The notes beneath the pieces were generated by a model. It was not told the origin of the DNA, did no database searches, and saw only the letters and a list, made by a program, of their open reading frames with translations. From positions 26,497,955 through 26,561,954 of the forward strand of contig OX381704.1 in NCBI GenBank assembly GCA_947462335.1: 64,000 nt of DNA. The letters run 5' to 3'. The translations under genes were made by a program, and so were the position numbers. Below are positions 1 to 13,600 of this stretch, piece by piece. Numbering within the stretch: the first letter of the stretch is position 1; each line of letters begins with the position of its first letter. This DNA is from Harmothoe impar (Eukaryota > Annelida > Polychaeta > Phyllodocida > Polynoidae).

Positions 1-159
1 AATCTTCATCCTTTATTGTTATTTAGTCACTGTCCCTGAACAAAACTAACTACCACCACATGGTACACGATCCCATTCCTACACCTCTAACTGGCTGTGG
101 CACAAATTCCCTTTGCTTTACTAAATTCCACAAAATGAAGCTATACAGATCATAGCTCT

Positions 160-1575
160 TTGCGGTCCCTGGCACAAACTCCCTTTTCTACACTACTTAC
201 TGACCCAGGCACAAGCTCCCGCTCCTACACTACTTACTGATCCACGCACAAGCTCCCAATCCTACATTACTGACTGTCGCAATGTCTGCCATTCCTACAT
301 CCCTCACTGGCTCTGACACAAACTCCCATTCCTAAACTACTTACAACCCCTGATACAAACTCCCATTCCTATACTACTTAGAACCCCTGATACAAACTCT
401 CATTCATACACTTCTTACAACCGCTGACACAAACTTCCATTCCTACACTACTTACAACACCTGACACAAACTCCCATTCCTACACTACTTACAACCGCTG
501 ACACAAACTCCCATTCATACACTACTTACAACCCCTGACACAAACTCCCATACCTACACTACTTACAACACCTGGTACAAACTCCCATTCCTACACTACT
601 TACAACCCCTGACACAAACTCCCATTCCTATACTACTTACAACCCCTGACACAAACTCCCTTTTCTACACTACTTACAACCCCTGACACAAACTCCCATA
701 CCTACACTACTTACAAAACCTGGCACAAACTCCCATTCATACACTACTTAGAACCCCTGATACAAACTCCCATTCCTACACTACTTACAACCCCCGACAC
801 AAACTCCCATACCTACACTACTTACAACACCTGGCACAAACTCCCATTCATACACTACTTACAACCCCTGACACAAACTCCCATACCTACACTACTTACA
901 ACCCCTGACACAAACTCCCATTCCTACACTACTTACAACACCTGGCACAAACTCCCATTCATACACTACTTACAACACCTGGCACAAACTCCCATTCATA
1001 CACTACTTACAACACCTGACACAAACTCCCATACCTACACTACTTACAACACCTGGCACAAACTCCCATTCATACACTACTTACAACCCCTGACACAAAC
1101 TCCCATACCTACACCACTAACAACATCTCACAAACTCCCATACCTACACTACTTACAACACCTGGCACAAACTCCCATTCATACACTACTTACAACACCT
1201 GACACAAACTCCCATTCCTACACTACCTACAACCCCTGACACAAACTCCCATTCCTATACTACTTACAACCCCTGACACAAACTCCCATACCTACACTAC
1301 TTACAACACCTGACACAAACTCCCATTCATACACTACTTACAACCCCTGAAACAAACTCCCATTCCTACACCACTAACAACATCTCACACACTCCCGTTC
1401 CTACACTACTTACAACCCTTGACACAAACTCCCACTCCTATTGTACTACTAAACGCCCATTCCTATATCATTTTAAACTACTGACATAATCTTCCATTCA
1501 TACACACCTCCGGACACAAATTTCCATTCCTATTCTACTAACTGACCCTAAAACAAGCTCCCATTCCTACACTAC
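160..1575. repeat. 37-bp minisatellite, block 1
   Basis: About 38 imperfect copies of a 37-bp unit built around 'ctgacacaaactcccattcc' followed by 'tacactacttacaac'. The first ~150 bases and the last ~130 bases are degenerate copies. Two more degenerate copies lie at 1862-1935, just after the first exon of the IQ/VWA gene, so the array brackets that exon on both sides. The array is intronic or 5' to the visible exons. Its variants (attcatac, atacctac, attcctat) are interspersed, which suggests repeated local duplication. Confidence 0.95.
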
Positions 1576-1609
1576 TTGTGTTTCATGTGTGCAATCTCTT
1601 ATTTGACAG

Positions 1610-4600
1610 ATCAAGAAGGCCCCAAGTTGTACAAGTCAACTGGTGATGTTTCCACGTTGTCTGACATCACCACCCCTCCTGGCACCCCTGTTGGGGTTCA
1701 GCAGAAGCCAACACGGGGTGCGTGGTCAGGGTCAGCCCCGCTGAGTGCGGCGTCTGGAGACTGGGGGCGGGTGGAGGACGGAGACTGGAGCTGGGTGCTG
1801 GACGATGGGCAGGAGACGGAGATAGAGGTCCTCATGGGCGGATCACAGGTAAACATACTTTAATTCCTACACTACTCACTGGTCCTGTCACAAACTGTCA
1901 TTCCTACACTACTCACTACCCCTGACACAAAGCCCCAAACTAAAGTACAAGTTCAAATAGTTTTATTAAGTAAATAAAATTTATGTTATGCAGTCTCAAT
2001 ACTGGGCCAACCAACCATTGTATATCAGTTACATGTCGTGTAGTAGGGCCTATCATTAAATGACTTGCCTGTCAAGTAATACAAGAGGTATTATAAACAT
2101 AACAAATGTAAAAAATAAAATGTACATGTTTAATACTAGATTCACATGCTTATCGTCCCATTTTCCAAGCTCATCATGTTCCGTCGTTATATGAGTTGGT
2201 ACTACAAAGTTACTGGCATGCTTCTTTAAGCCTAGATAATTATTTATATAGAACATTTCATATACAATTACGGTTCCTCAAGGCCTCCTCTTAATGAAAA
2301 GTGGTCTATACTTAATAGTCACATAAATTCTGTGACTCGATCAGCACTTCATTTAGTACCCCCAAATAACAAAAATGGTATAACCATGAAGAAACCACGT
2401 ATGGACGTGGCTGAGACGGACTAACTTAATTCCATTCTCACTCCCCCATGACCCCCCCCCCCCCCAATTTACACTACTCACTGTCGCTGAAACATTTTCG
2501 AGAAACCCCGTTATCAAGGATGGTGGTTTGGCTTGCCACGCGCGCCACATTCAGTCTGCCATGAATAACATGCTTGTCATCATCTGTCACTGCGTGCCTG
2601 TTATCCCATATTGATCCCATTAATGATGCAGAGGTTTCTATAACTAGACAGCTAATAATATACTGCCCATTATGCTATTCTACCAGAGGTACAGGCTACC
2701 GCATGACTATTCTACCACAGATGCAGGATTCTATAGTATTAGCACGGCGCTCATTCTTTACATTGTCTAATAACGTTCCCATGTTAGCACTGACACTAGA
2801 ACAGTTTTGAGGCATACTACAAAATACCCAGTTTTACTATTTTCATTGTCCTATTCTGAAATAAATGAAGATTTTCATTACCGTACACAGACTGAGCACT
2901 GGGGCCCTATACCAATCGTTTATGACGCCGAGCCTCTCTACTAGGATCTTGGCCATTAAATGTTAATATTCTAACCGGCAATTCAGCTCTATGCAATATC
3001 AATGTACAAGAACCTCACTACCATAGTGAATATTCTTACTACAGATACTAAATAATGTACCACTGGATGCCTATAGTCATACTGTATCAGCTTTGGAAGA
3101 GGTGGTGATCATGAATAATTAAAACTGGGAATAATGCTACATTGTTTACAACCGGGCGAACATCAACAACAAAAGACACAATACCTCTGTTTGGTCCATC
3201 GTCTCCTTAGTGATCATATGATGACTGTTGGGATGCACTCTCACGCATTAAATAATAAGTTGCTTTCAGTTTTGTTGATAACAAAAACATTTTGGAGACT
3301 ATTCTATGTGAAGAGGATGTATTATCACAAAAGCTTCATTTCAGTTTAATTTATTCTTTCTGGGCAATAACACATACCGTAAAGCCTCGGGTATAAGCTT
3401 GACTCGTGTATAAGCCGCACCCTGACTTTAGGGTGATCCTTTGAGCCGCACCAGCGATCTGGTTATAGTGACTTTTGTACTTTATTATAACAGCAAAATA
3501 CTCATGTATAAACTGCATCCCGACTCTGTGCTGATCCTATAAGCTGCACTGGCGATCTGATTTGCGTACTAGCCACGCGAGGTTTTACGGTAATCGGGCA
3601 CATAGTTTAAGAGTTGCATATGTTTTGTTGTGATGCATGAATGCAACCATTGGGAGTAGCTCTACATCCATGCATTATGCCGATCGTATACAGGGTGGAT
3701 AGACTCCCAAAGAGTTGGCTTGATGCGTTGCTGCCAACCATGATGACAAAGGACATAGCTGATTATAGCAGTATGTGGCTCTTAAAGAATTTCTAGAAGC
3801 CGACTATTACTTCAACCATTAGAGTTTGGCTTTTAGACTGAAGAATGAGAGAACACTATGTCACTGACCTTTACATAAACCCTCATTCCTACACTACTTA
3901 CAACCCCTGACACAAACCACCATTCCTATACTACTTATAACCTCTGACACAAACTCCCATTCCTACACTACTTACAACCCCTGACACAAACTCCCATTCC
4001 TACACTACTTACAACCCCTGACACAAACTCCCATTCCTACACTACTTACAACACCTGACACAAATTCCCATTCCTGCACTACTTACAACCCCTGACACAA
4101 ACTCCCATTCATGCACTACTTACAACCCCTGACACAAAGTCCCATTCCTACACTACTTACAACCCCTGACACAAACTCCCATTCCTATACTACTTACAAC
4201 CCCTGACACAAACTCCCATTGCTATACTACTTACAACCCCTGACACAAACTCCCATTGCTATACTACTTACAACCCCTGACACAAACTCCCATTGCTATA
4301 CTACTTACAACCCCTGACACAAACTCCCATTCCTACACTACTTACAACCCCTGACACAAACTCCCATTCCTACACTACTTACAACACCTGACACAAATTC
4401 CCATTCATGCACTACTGACAACCCCTGACAAAAAAAACACACACATTTGGACGCTACTTACTGCCACGGACACAAACATTTCCAGAAAATGCGATATAAA
4501 AGATGATGGTTTGCTTGCCACACATGCCACATTGGCCATCGGCCATGAATAACCTGCTGAAGGAGACTGGTATTGCCTGGTGGGAATTGGCAGTCGCAAG

Positions 4601-7600
4601 AATGTCTCCATTACACAGGTCCATAGCTCATGTCGTATTGATGACGTGAGGTCAGAGCGTATAATCGTGACTCGTAAAACGCTAACTTCTTTTTTTGCAG
4701 TACCACGATTAGTGTAAATCTTTATGTTTGTCTTTTCAATTCCTCTGTTTCCTCTATCAGCCCTCTCATCCTGTTTTTATATTCTGATTACTTGTTACAT
4801 TATTTGTGTGTACTATGCTGATGCTTCATTGTCATAAATGATAACTAAAAAAGATATGCCAGTCTTTGTTACACCATCAACACAGTGACGAGTTCTCTCG
4901 AGATATGTTTATTGTAACGTTTCACTGCTCTCCACCTTTAACTAAATTTGTAAGGAATTCTCCTTTAGTAAAATAACCCACTCTGTGACACTCGCAGTAT
5001 CCTCCGCCCCTAGTTACTAGAACTAGGTGGGTGAGCCTTATCATTACATCGATCTGTACCATAGACAGCATTTAGCCACTCTTTAAGTGATGGGCCCAAC
5101 CCATGCAGATTTAATGTGGTACTAAACACAATGGAGCATCTCATACGCAACATGCCACAACTGTTTCCGTACTAGCTCTCAGTCTGTGTTAGGGTCCTTC
5201 AACTAGTACTCCACGCTCTCTCAACGTCTGTCATGTATGGATACTACAAGGTTTGTTATTCTCACACTTCTTTTTGGTTTTCTATTATGTTTTAGTGTAC
5301 ATGGGCACGAAAAAATTGGAAAATGCTTTTCCTAACATTCCTCCATACTCTATACCATTCCCCATTTCTCGAGGCATTATTGGAAATGCATAAATACATC
5401 TTTGGTCATATGTAATAATATCATCATTTCAGTCAAAGGCTTTGCCAATTGAAACTTACAAAGCTCTCTCTATTTGCCTCTTTGTCATGAAATATAACAT
5501 ATTATTTGCACAGACCACGTCCACCACTGTTCCCCCTGAGCGGTTTGACGGGTATAACTGGCAGGAGAAGGTGCGGCAGATCTACCTGCGGCACGACGCA
5601 CAGAACACAGACCTCACTGCCCGCAGACAGAAGAGGGCAGCCCGGGCACGGCCATGGAAGGACACAGGGAAGGCTGCCAGTCCTGAACCTACACCCAAGT
5701 TTAACACAGGTAACTTGAGTTTATAACAAGTGGGAACCTACACTGTTTTTTATTTGGTAATTTGTGTTTATAACAAGTGTGAACCTACACCCAAGTTTAA
5801 CACAGGTAATTAATTTTGTGTTTATAACAAGTGTGAACCTACACCCAAGTTTAACACAGGTAATTTGTATTTATAACAAGTGTGAACCTACACCCAAGTT
5901 TAACACAGGTAATTTGTGTTTATAACAAGTGTGAACCTACACCCAAGTTTAACACAGGTAACTTGTGAGTATAACAAGTGTAAACCTACAACCCAAATTT
6001 AATGCAGGTAATATATTACTTGTGTACATGACAAGCCCTGAACCTACACCAAAATTTAACACAAGTAACTTGCGTGGGACCCCCTCCCCCCCACCTGGAA
6101 ACTGCAGTTTCTTGTTTATTCTTCAACTAGAGTAAATGCGAACCACCACAATAATATAGACAAATTTATGCTTGCCAGTCATAGATTGCACCCGGTCATA
6201 GACTGCACCTGGTCATAGATTCCACCCGGTCATAAACTATACAATTGTATAGATTAGGTAAGACACGGCCCAATAGGGTCTTGATAAATTTTTAGGGGGC
6301 CCAAACCTATTCAGGCACCCCTCCTCTGTGATGGGAGGGGGGGGGGCGGGAACCCAGTAAACACCCTACGTAGTTCCAACGTAGCTCAGAGGTTTCTCTA
6401 GGTAGATGTCCAACCAAAAGGTTTGAGATTGGTAATTTTGGAAGGTTTGTAGACGTCAAAACGTTAAGGTTTATTTACGTTCAACAGATGTAGACGTCTG
6501 ATTTACGTTGATCTACCTCATTCAGACGTAAAAATTCTACGTAGATCTACGTTAAAAGACGTAACTTTTCAACTTCAATTGGGTAGATGACTTTTCTGTG
6601 TCACACTAGGTGGCAGCACTATCAATTATGGAGAATATATTACAGCTCCTTAACAAATCTACCACATTCAAGCAGTAAATTCTCATTAATTGTGAATTCA
6701 ATATCATGCAAATAAACCACATTCAATAGAATATTTATTTATAAAGGACAGGTGATTAAAGTATTGTGCATGAATAGGTGCTTTGAGGCACTTTACTGTG
6801 AGGACACCACATTGGTGGTAATGGAAGAAATACAAAGCCTCTCTGCAGCCAAAACTATTCAACAGATCTATACTGTCAGGCTGTTCAATTGAACTACAAG
6901 AATATACTATGTAGAATCAGATGAGATTGAAAATTATAGTAGTTACTTTGTATGAATATTGTTTGTAAATGTAAATTTGTCTGCAATATATTACAAGTCT
7001 TTGTCTGAGTCCCACTATGTAGAATTATATGTAATGTGTTAAACATAGATTTACGTCTTCAGGAGCTACGTAAATCAGACCTGCAGGTTTGAGATTGGTA
7101 AATAAACCTTAACATTTTGACGTTGATAAACCTACTAAAATTACGTAGTTCAGACCAAAATTCAACGTAGATTTACGTCTGACCAACGTCGTTGTGTTTA
7201 CTGGTTAAGCCCCCTGCCCCGACCCCGCCTTTTCTTATGCCACTCTTAATACACACAAAGAGAAAAATATTTCTTACCAAAGTTAGGCACACAACCAAAA
7301 TTACTCCATACCTTTGGCTGAGTACAGCATTACCTGACTTTCTTCTTATCTTCTAAGGAGAGTCAGTCAAGATTGGACTCTCCACCAGGAAAGCCATTAA
7401 AGCCAAATTCAGTCCAACGTCTCTTCAGGAAATAGGCAATGGACTCTCATTAGAAGAATGCTCTCCCAAAAGGGATTGATTTGTCAATATGCATGACCAC
7501 TTTCTTTTCTTTGGCAGTTAACACTCTCTCAGTCAGCCAACCTGAGATGTTGACGTCTCAACTCAGGATAAACCCTTTGCGACAACCGCAGAACAATCTG

Positions 7601-10600
7601 TGGGCAATGAACAGGCAAGCCTATGGCAACAAGGCAGCAGCTAACAATGTTGTAGCTTCAACCAACAACAGCAGAAATTCCAACACACCTATCCGCACGA
7701 CCAACACCCCTAACCGCACGACTGACACGCCCAGCCGCACGACCAACACACCATGGGGTGGCAGTAGTGTCACCAGCTGGGGGCAGGACAGCAATAAGGC
7801 TCCCCCAGCAACACCTGGGTAAGTGCCCTGCCCTTTGGTTGGTTATATCGATTAAGATTAATAAAAAAGGGTTTACTCATTAGATCTGATAATATGGACT
7901 TCACCTATACACCACATCATTGTGGGCTATGTGCACTGATATAAGATGGCATATTCTTTATCACTTAATGTACATTTATCAATAACCAAATGTGCTTATA
8001 ATTTGATTCATATGTTCAGTCAAGATAAGGAAACTTTATTTGTTGACATACTACCTACCACATGTATATATAACTTGTGATTTGTCAATGAAATATTATT
8101 CAAACCTAAGAAATTGATTAAAATTTATTTAATATCGTGAAAATGACTGAGAAGGGTATGGATTTTGCCAATTGGTTTCACTTTATTTTTATGACAGGAT
8201 TGATAATAATGCCAACTGATAAAGCATATTTATATACAGGACGATAGAGAAACCCTTTGGGTCAGACACTGAGGACTGGCTGCGTAAAAATGAGTTTAGT
8301 ATCTGGGTGAAGAACAAAGGTCGCAACATGCCAGCCGACAATAAGAGATTTATGTGAGTAGTTTATATATAAATCTTAATGTCAAATCTCATCTAACATA
8401 TGTTTCAACCCATGCACTTTACCCATCCATCCACCCTACCAGGCCATCTACATTACCAAGCCACCCTAACTCCAAACAGCTTAACTACCCTTACCCCCAA
8501 CACCTGATGCTAAACCGTATCCTAACCCAAACCATTAGTCTAAGCATGTACGAGTGGTACTGGTAGTACTCGAGGAAGAGCCTGGACACGATTTTCATTT
8601 GCTACATATTGAAAACGAAATTGTGGTTTTTGGTCACTCAAAGCATATATTATCCTATGCATTTTAGGCTGCAAGTAAGAAAAACGTAGAAAGCCTCCCT
8701 CATATTTTGCAGTTCATCGTGATGAGAAACCACTTTTTCTCTTGAGTCGCCTAAGATTATACTATCTTGAAATTAAGGTTATAATAATCATTTCACTTTT
8801 TGTATAATCTTAAAAGTACACGTTTCCCGGGTTATTTGCGTTGGATGGGGGTGCTTGGCACCCAGTCATTCACCCATCCATCCATCCTATACCAACTAAT
8901 TCAATACTCATTCAGCGACCTATCCATCCACCTTACCAGCATAGACTATATATTAGAAGTATACCACCCGAAGTTGACAGAGTCTGGGGCCTGTACACCC
9001 CGCCCTATAGGTATGGAAGTGATGCAACATGCAACACTTATTCGATGAAATCGTCAATAAAAAGTAAAATCAATACGTTGGTTTTAGTGAGTACGGCGTG
9101 TCACATTGATCAGCATCGACTTGCTGCCTGCCATCACCATTAAAGCCTCGTGTAGGGCTGGACTATCAATAATCCAGTAGGGTTTACCAACATTACCTTA
9201 TCTCATCAGTATACACACGGTCATTTATACTATCAATACTATAAGGATGTCAGTATGGTATGTTAATACATGCACAGTATACCAATCGATGATCTAGACA
9301 TAATTCTAGATAGTTCCTTACAGGTTCTTTTTAAAGTGTTTATGCTTACTCTAAAACTTCCTATTCACTAAGCCAAATTTATTTTTGAATTTCTATCACC
9401 TTTGTCCAATAGTTTATACGTGTTTTACTAATATATTTTACAGATATATGTGTTTTTGTGTAAATGTTGTTTTTTGGCTCTGTCACTATTCCTATCGGTA
9501 ACACCTATCCCAACTCACTATGCATATTTCATAACAAAGAGCCTGTCCGTAAACACATTCATCCATTTTTAATCGTGGCAAGCCAGCCAAGGTCGATGGT
9601 AATTTATGTTATTATCCTCTATCGAATAGACCACCTTTAGGGTGTTAAATGTTGATGGCCCCTACCCCATTCCAGGACACCTTGCCTGCATGATCCATCT
9701 AATGACTAGAGTGCATTGTCAAGATCATAGAACCTAGGGATCCTAGGGTCATTACGCTGTGGGATGTATTCATGTAAGACTCTATTTACACAGTGGTTGT
9801 GTAGGGGTGGAGAGGAAGAGTGCTAGGTGAATGAATGATGATTGCTTAAATCTTCTTTTTGAAGACACGTTTCGTAGTGTGTTTCTGTATCCCTGCTGTA
9901 GTCATCTGGCTTCCAATAATATTTTCTCACTTCTGGCTCCAGTCCTAAATCCATGTCTGATGCTCGGCTAACTGGTAGTAGTTTAACATTCCTTTCGTAC
10001 GCCATGTTAATAAATGTTAATAGACTAAGAATTGGTTTTCTAGGGTGCGAGACAAGCCAGGGTCGGGTGGTCAGCGGGCAGGCTCAGGGCAGCCAGGAGG
10101 ACAGTATGACCACATAGGGCCGCACCGGGACTTTTACGGGTTTGTGATTATTTCCATTGTATCTGAACAGATAGTGCTGCACATTATACCTGACATATCT
10201 AAATTAACAGGGAAGGGAATTGATTAGAAAAAATACAAACTTACTCAACTAGGGAAAAAAGAATACGTGTACATGTCTGTAAAAAGCTATTCTGACAGCA
10301 ATAATAATGTAATACACACTCATTTGGATGGAGCCATGTAAGCATTTCTACATGGATATATTGATCAATAAAAATAGAAAGCCAAGATAAAGACATATAG
10401 CTGATATAAGCTGTGTCTTTATCTGTGTTAACATGTAAACAGACAGTACAACCAGGAGAAGATCATAGCTGAGGACGCGGAGAGGGCCACACTGGTCCTG
10501 CAGAAGTTCCTACGTGGTTACATACAACGACATCGCTTCAGGCGGCTCCGGGACAGGGTCAGTACATCTCATCATAGCATACCCATCTTAAGGCAACGAT

Positions 10601-13600
10601 GATGATAGATGGTATTGTTTTAAAACCAACACAGCCTAAGGCTGGTTAGCAGGTCCACAGGGCCCATACGGATCAAACCTGGTATTAAGGCATTCTTTGT
10701 ATCAATGACAATAATAATAATATCAGATTTGTGAGCCATTGCAGCAGTGATTAGATAATATCTCAGTCTCTGAATGAAAGACTTCAGCAGTATGTGAGCC
10801 ATTGCAGCAGTGCTTGAACAAAATACAACGATATAATCTAGTTCAAAACTAGACATCCAGTTTATGAAATAAGTGCTAAAATTGGCATCGAGCACATCCA
10901 CTTTAGTGAAGGGTCTGCTATAAATATCATGGATATAAGTATAAGTTGTTGCCATAAGTGCAACATGGGGTATAAAATGAGAGAAGTACGTGGATTGTAA
11001 GTAGGATGCCATCTGTGATGTTACAGATCGTGTTAAAACATGCAGGGACCTTTAAGCGCTTTGTGCGGGAGTACAAAGGTCTGCTGACCCGCATACAGAA
11101 ACGGCACGGTGTCACCAAACCCAAAACACCATTCATACTCCCCGATGTCACTAAGTTTCTGGACAGAAAAGAAAGTTAGTATTCTTTACTCTCAATGTCC
11201 ATATTTTGTTTAATGATGTGTACCTCTGGATTATGTGAAAAACATATAACACTAATATTAGATCATATATATCTAAATGGTCCATTGTAAATTCTATATC
11301 GATACATTGCACACCTTTTACTAGTGCATAGCTGAACCTTGCATAAAAGCTTCATTTATGGGTTTAGTTTCTATGAAAACCTCACTCCCCTACCTGCCAT
11401 TTTGTGTAGAATATGAGAAGACGTTTTACAACATGGCGATATGTGACAAGATCCCACGGAACATGCTGAAGCGCTTCTTCAAGGAGTGCGGACATGACCC
11501 GACAGACTTCATGATAAACGAGGCATACACAAATGTATTCAAAGGTAACTAAATACACAATAAACTTGATGGTAAATAAGTACAAAAGGACGTACTACAC
11601 TACAGTGTCAGAAGTGACCGTTGGCTATACCGAGAACGACCGTTAGATTTAACGGGGCATCACCGTCACTTTTATTATGGTGAAGCAACGTCTCACCAAT
11701 TAATATTACATCGAACCAATATGGTATACACTGTTCTTTATTTTACACGAAATGTCATCATATGGAAGTTCCATCTTTTCCAACTAGGTGGCATTGTAGT
11801 TCAAGAGAGTCTTTCCCGTAGCTATTACTATCAAAAGTAGACAATGTTCAGTCTAGTCTAAACCTAAGTTTGGTAAAATATTCACGATCATATTATATAA
11901 TAGATTTGATTATTGACTTTTGTGGGCCAGCGAGAAATCACTATGAATAAGAAATGTTAATGGTAGAAGCACTATAAAAGCTAATTAATCATCCTTCAGT
12001 ATTTGATACTGACTAGGAATATGGGGTTTGTTTCTACTGAAAATAAAACCCTTTCCCCCCAGATAGCATAGCATTAAGGTGGTTTCAGAAATAAGGTGAT
12101 CTTAAAATCAACGGAGAAAGTTAGGCATCCATTATTGCCAGTTGATCTCCGTTTTTTTCTATGGCATACCTTTATTCTATTCTCACAGGCTGTGGTTCTA
12201 AGGCTGATATCATCTTTATCGTGGACTGTTCTGCCTCAGTTGGCAACAGCAACTTCAAACTGCAGAGTGAGTTTGTAAAAGGTAGGTATCGCACTTACTA
12301 TCAATCATCTTTTTGTACAAATAGGTAATAATCTGATAATTATTATAGGTATCAGGCTTTTCTTTATTCTTTCAAAGGGTTCAGAACAGCCAATGAAGCT
12401 ATTTCTCTATCATGTTATCAATGCAAAAATATTATATATTACATGGTTTTCAGACCAGCATAGGGTTTGGTTAGTAAATACTGTATATTTGATACAGAGT
12501 TTGTGACGTCGCTGCATGTTGGAGAGGCGAACATCAGAGTGGGATACATCCCATACAACACAGACGTGTATCAGAGCTTCAACCTCGACATGTATGACGA
12601 GGCAGAAAGCATCATACAAGGCATTGGTAAGTCACTTTAAAATGGTATCCACTCGTGGCATGATTTCAGCTAAATTCCAGAACAGCACTTCTGTAACTAC
12701 ACAGATATTTAGATTGAGGCTAAATATGATCTCAGAACTTGAGTCAGTTGAAGGCCTGATTGTAAAGTTCTTCACTCAATGAATCTTGCTGGCAGTATCT
12801 TGCTGCCTTGCTAGTCCAATTTGAAATAATAATACCCTGATCAAATACAAACCCTCTTTTGTTACAGATCATGTGCGGTACCACAAGGGGCTGACCAGAA
12901 CGGACAGGGCACTCTCCAAGATGAGGGAGATGTTCAAGGTAGGGCGTCTATCCTCATTATGGCACAGATAAATAGTAAACGGTCTCAATGCAATAAGTCC
13001 TAATATAATCATTGGACCTTTGGGCGTATACTGGGATTTATTTACTAAAAAATCGTACATTTAGAGAATATATCAATGACATTCTTCATTGGGTGTCTGA
13101 TATTGGCGCCATGCATTGTCACATTTATGCACAGCAAGAAGCTTCTAAAGCACAGCATATTATTTTATAAAGAGCGTTTCCGTTTGATGTATCATTGTTG
13201 TAGGATTCTCGGACAGATGTACCTCGTATCGGTGTGCTCATCACGGACGGCAAGTCCGACTCGTCCCAGGAGACGCAGGTACAGGCCACAGGGGCCAGGA
13301 AGACGGATAAGATACAGATGATTGTTGTAGGTAGGTGACTTTTCTCTTCATTTTATATATCAAATCATGGTATCAATTATGCTGTACAAAGGTGTAATAG
13401 ATGTGGTTGTGGATGCATCAGGTGATTTCCTAGATGTGTCCTATATTTTTTACCATGGCAATTTTGGCTTGTGGCTTGTCCATATAATTGGGTTTGATTA
13501 TTATGGTCCAGGGCTGCCCGTGATCGAATTTCCCTTTTAATACATTGAAAATCATTCAAAGCATAATGTGAAAGCCACTTAAAGCATGTTATTTAGAAGC

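Noticed and set aside
160..4435. CRISPR-like regular array
   Set aside because: No unique spacers. Units are contiguous 37-bp tandem copies in a eukaryotic intron.
10620..11012. 130-residue minus-strand frame
   Set aside because: Lies in an intron between two well-supported + strand exons. No motif and AT-rich codons.
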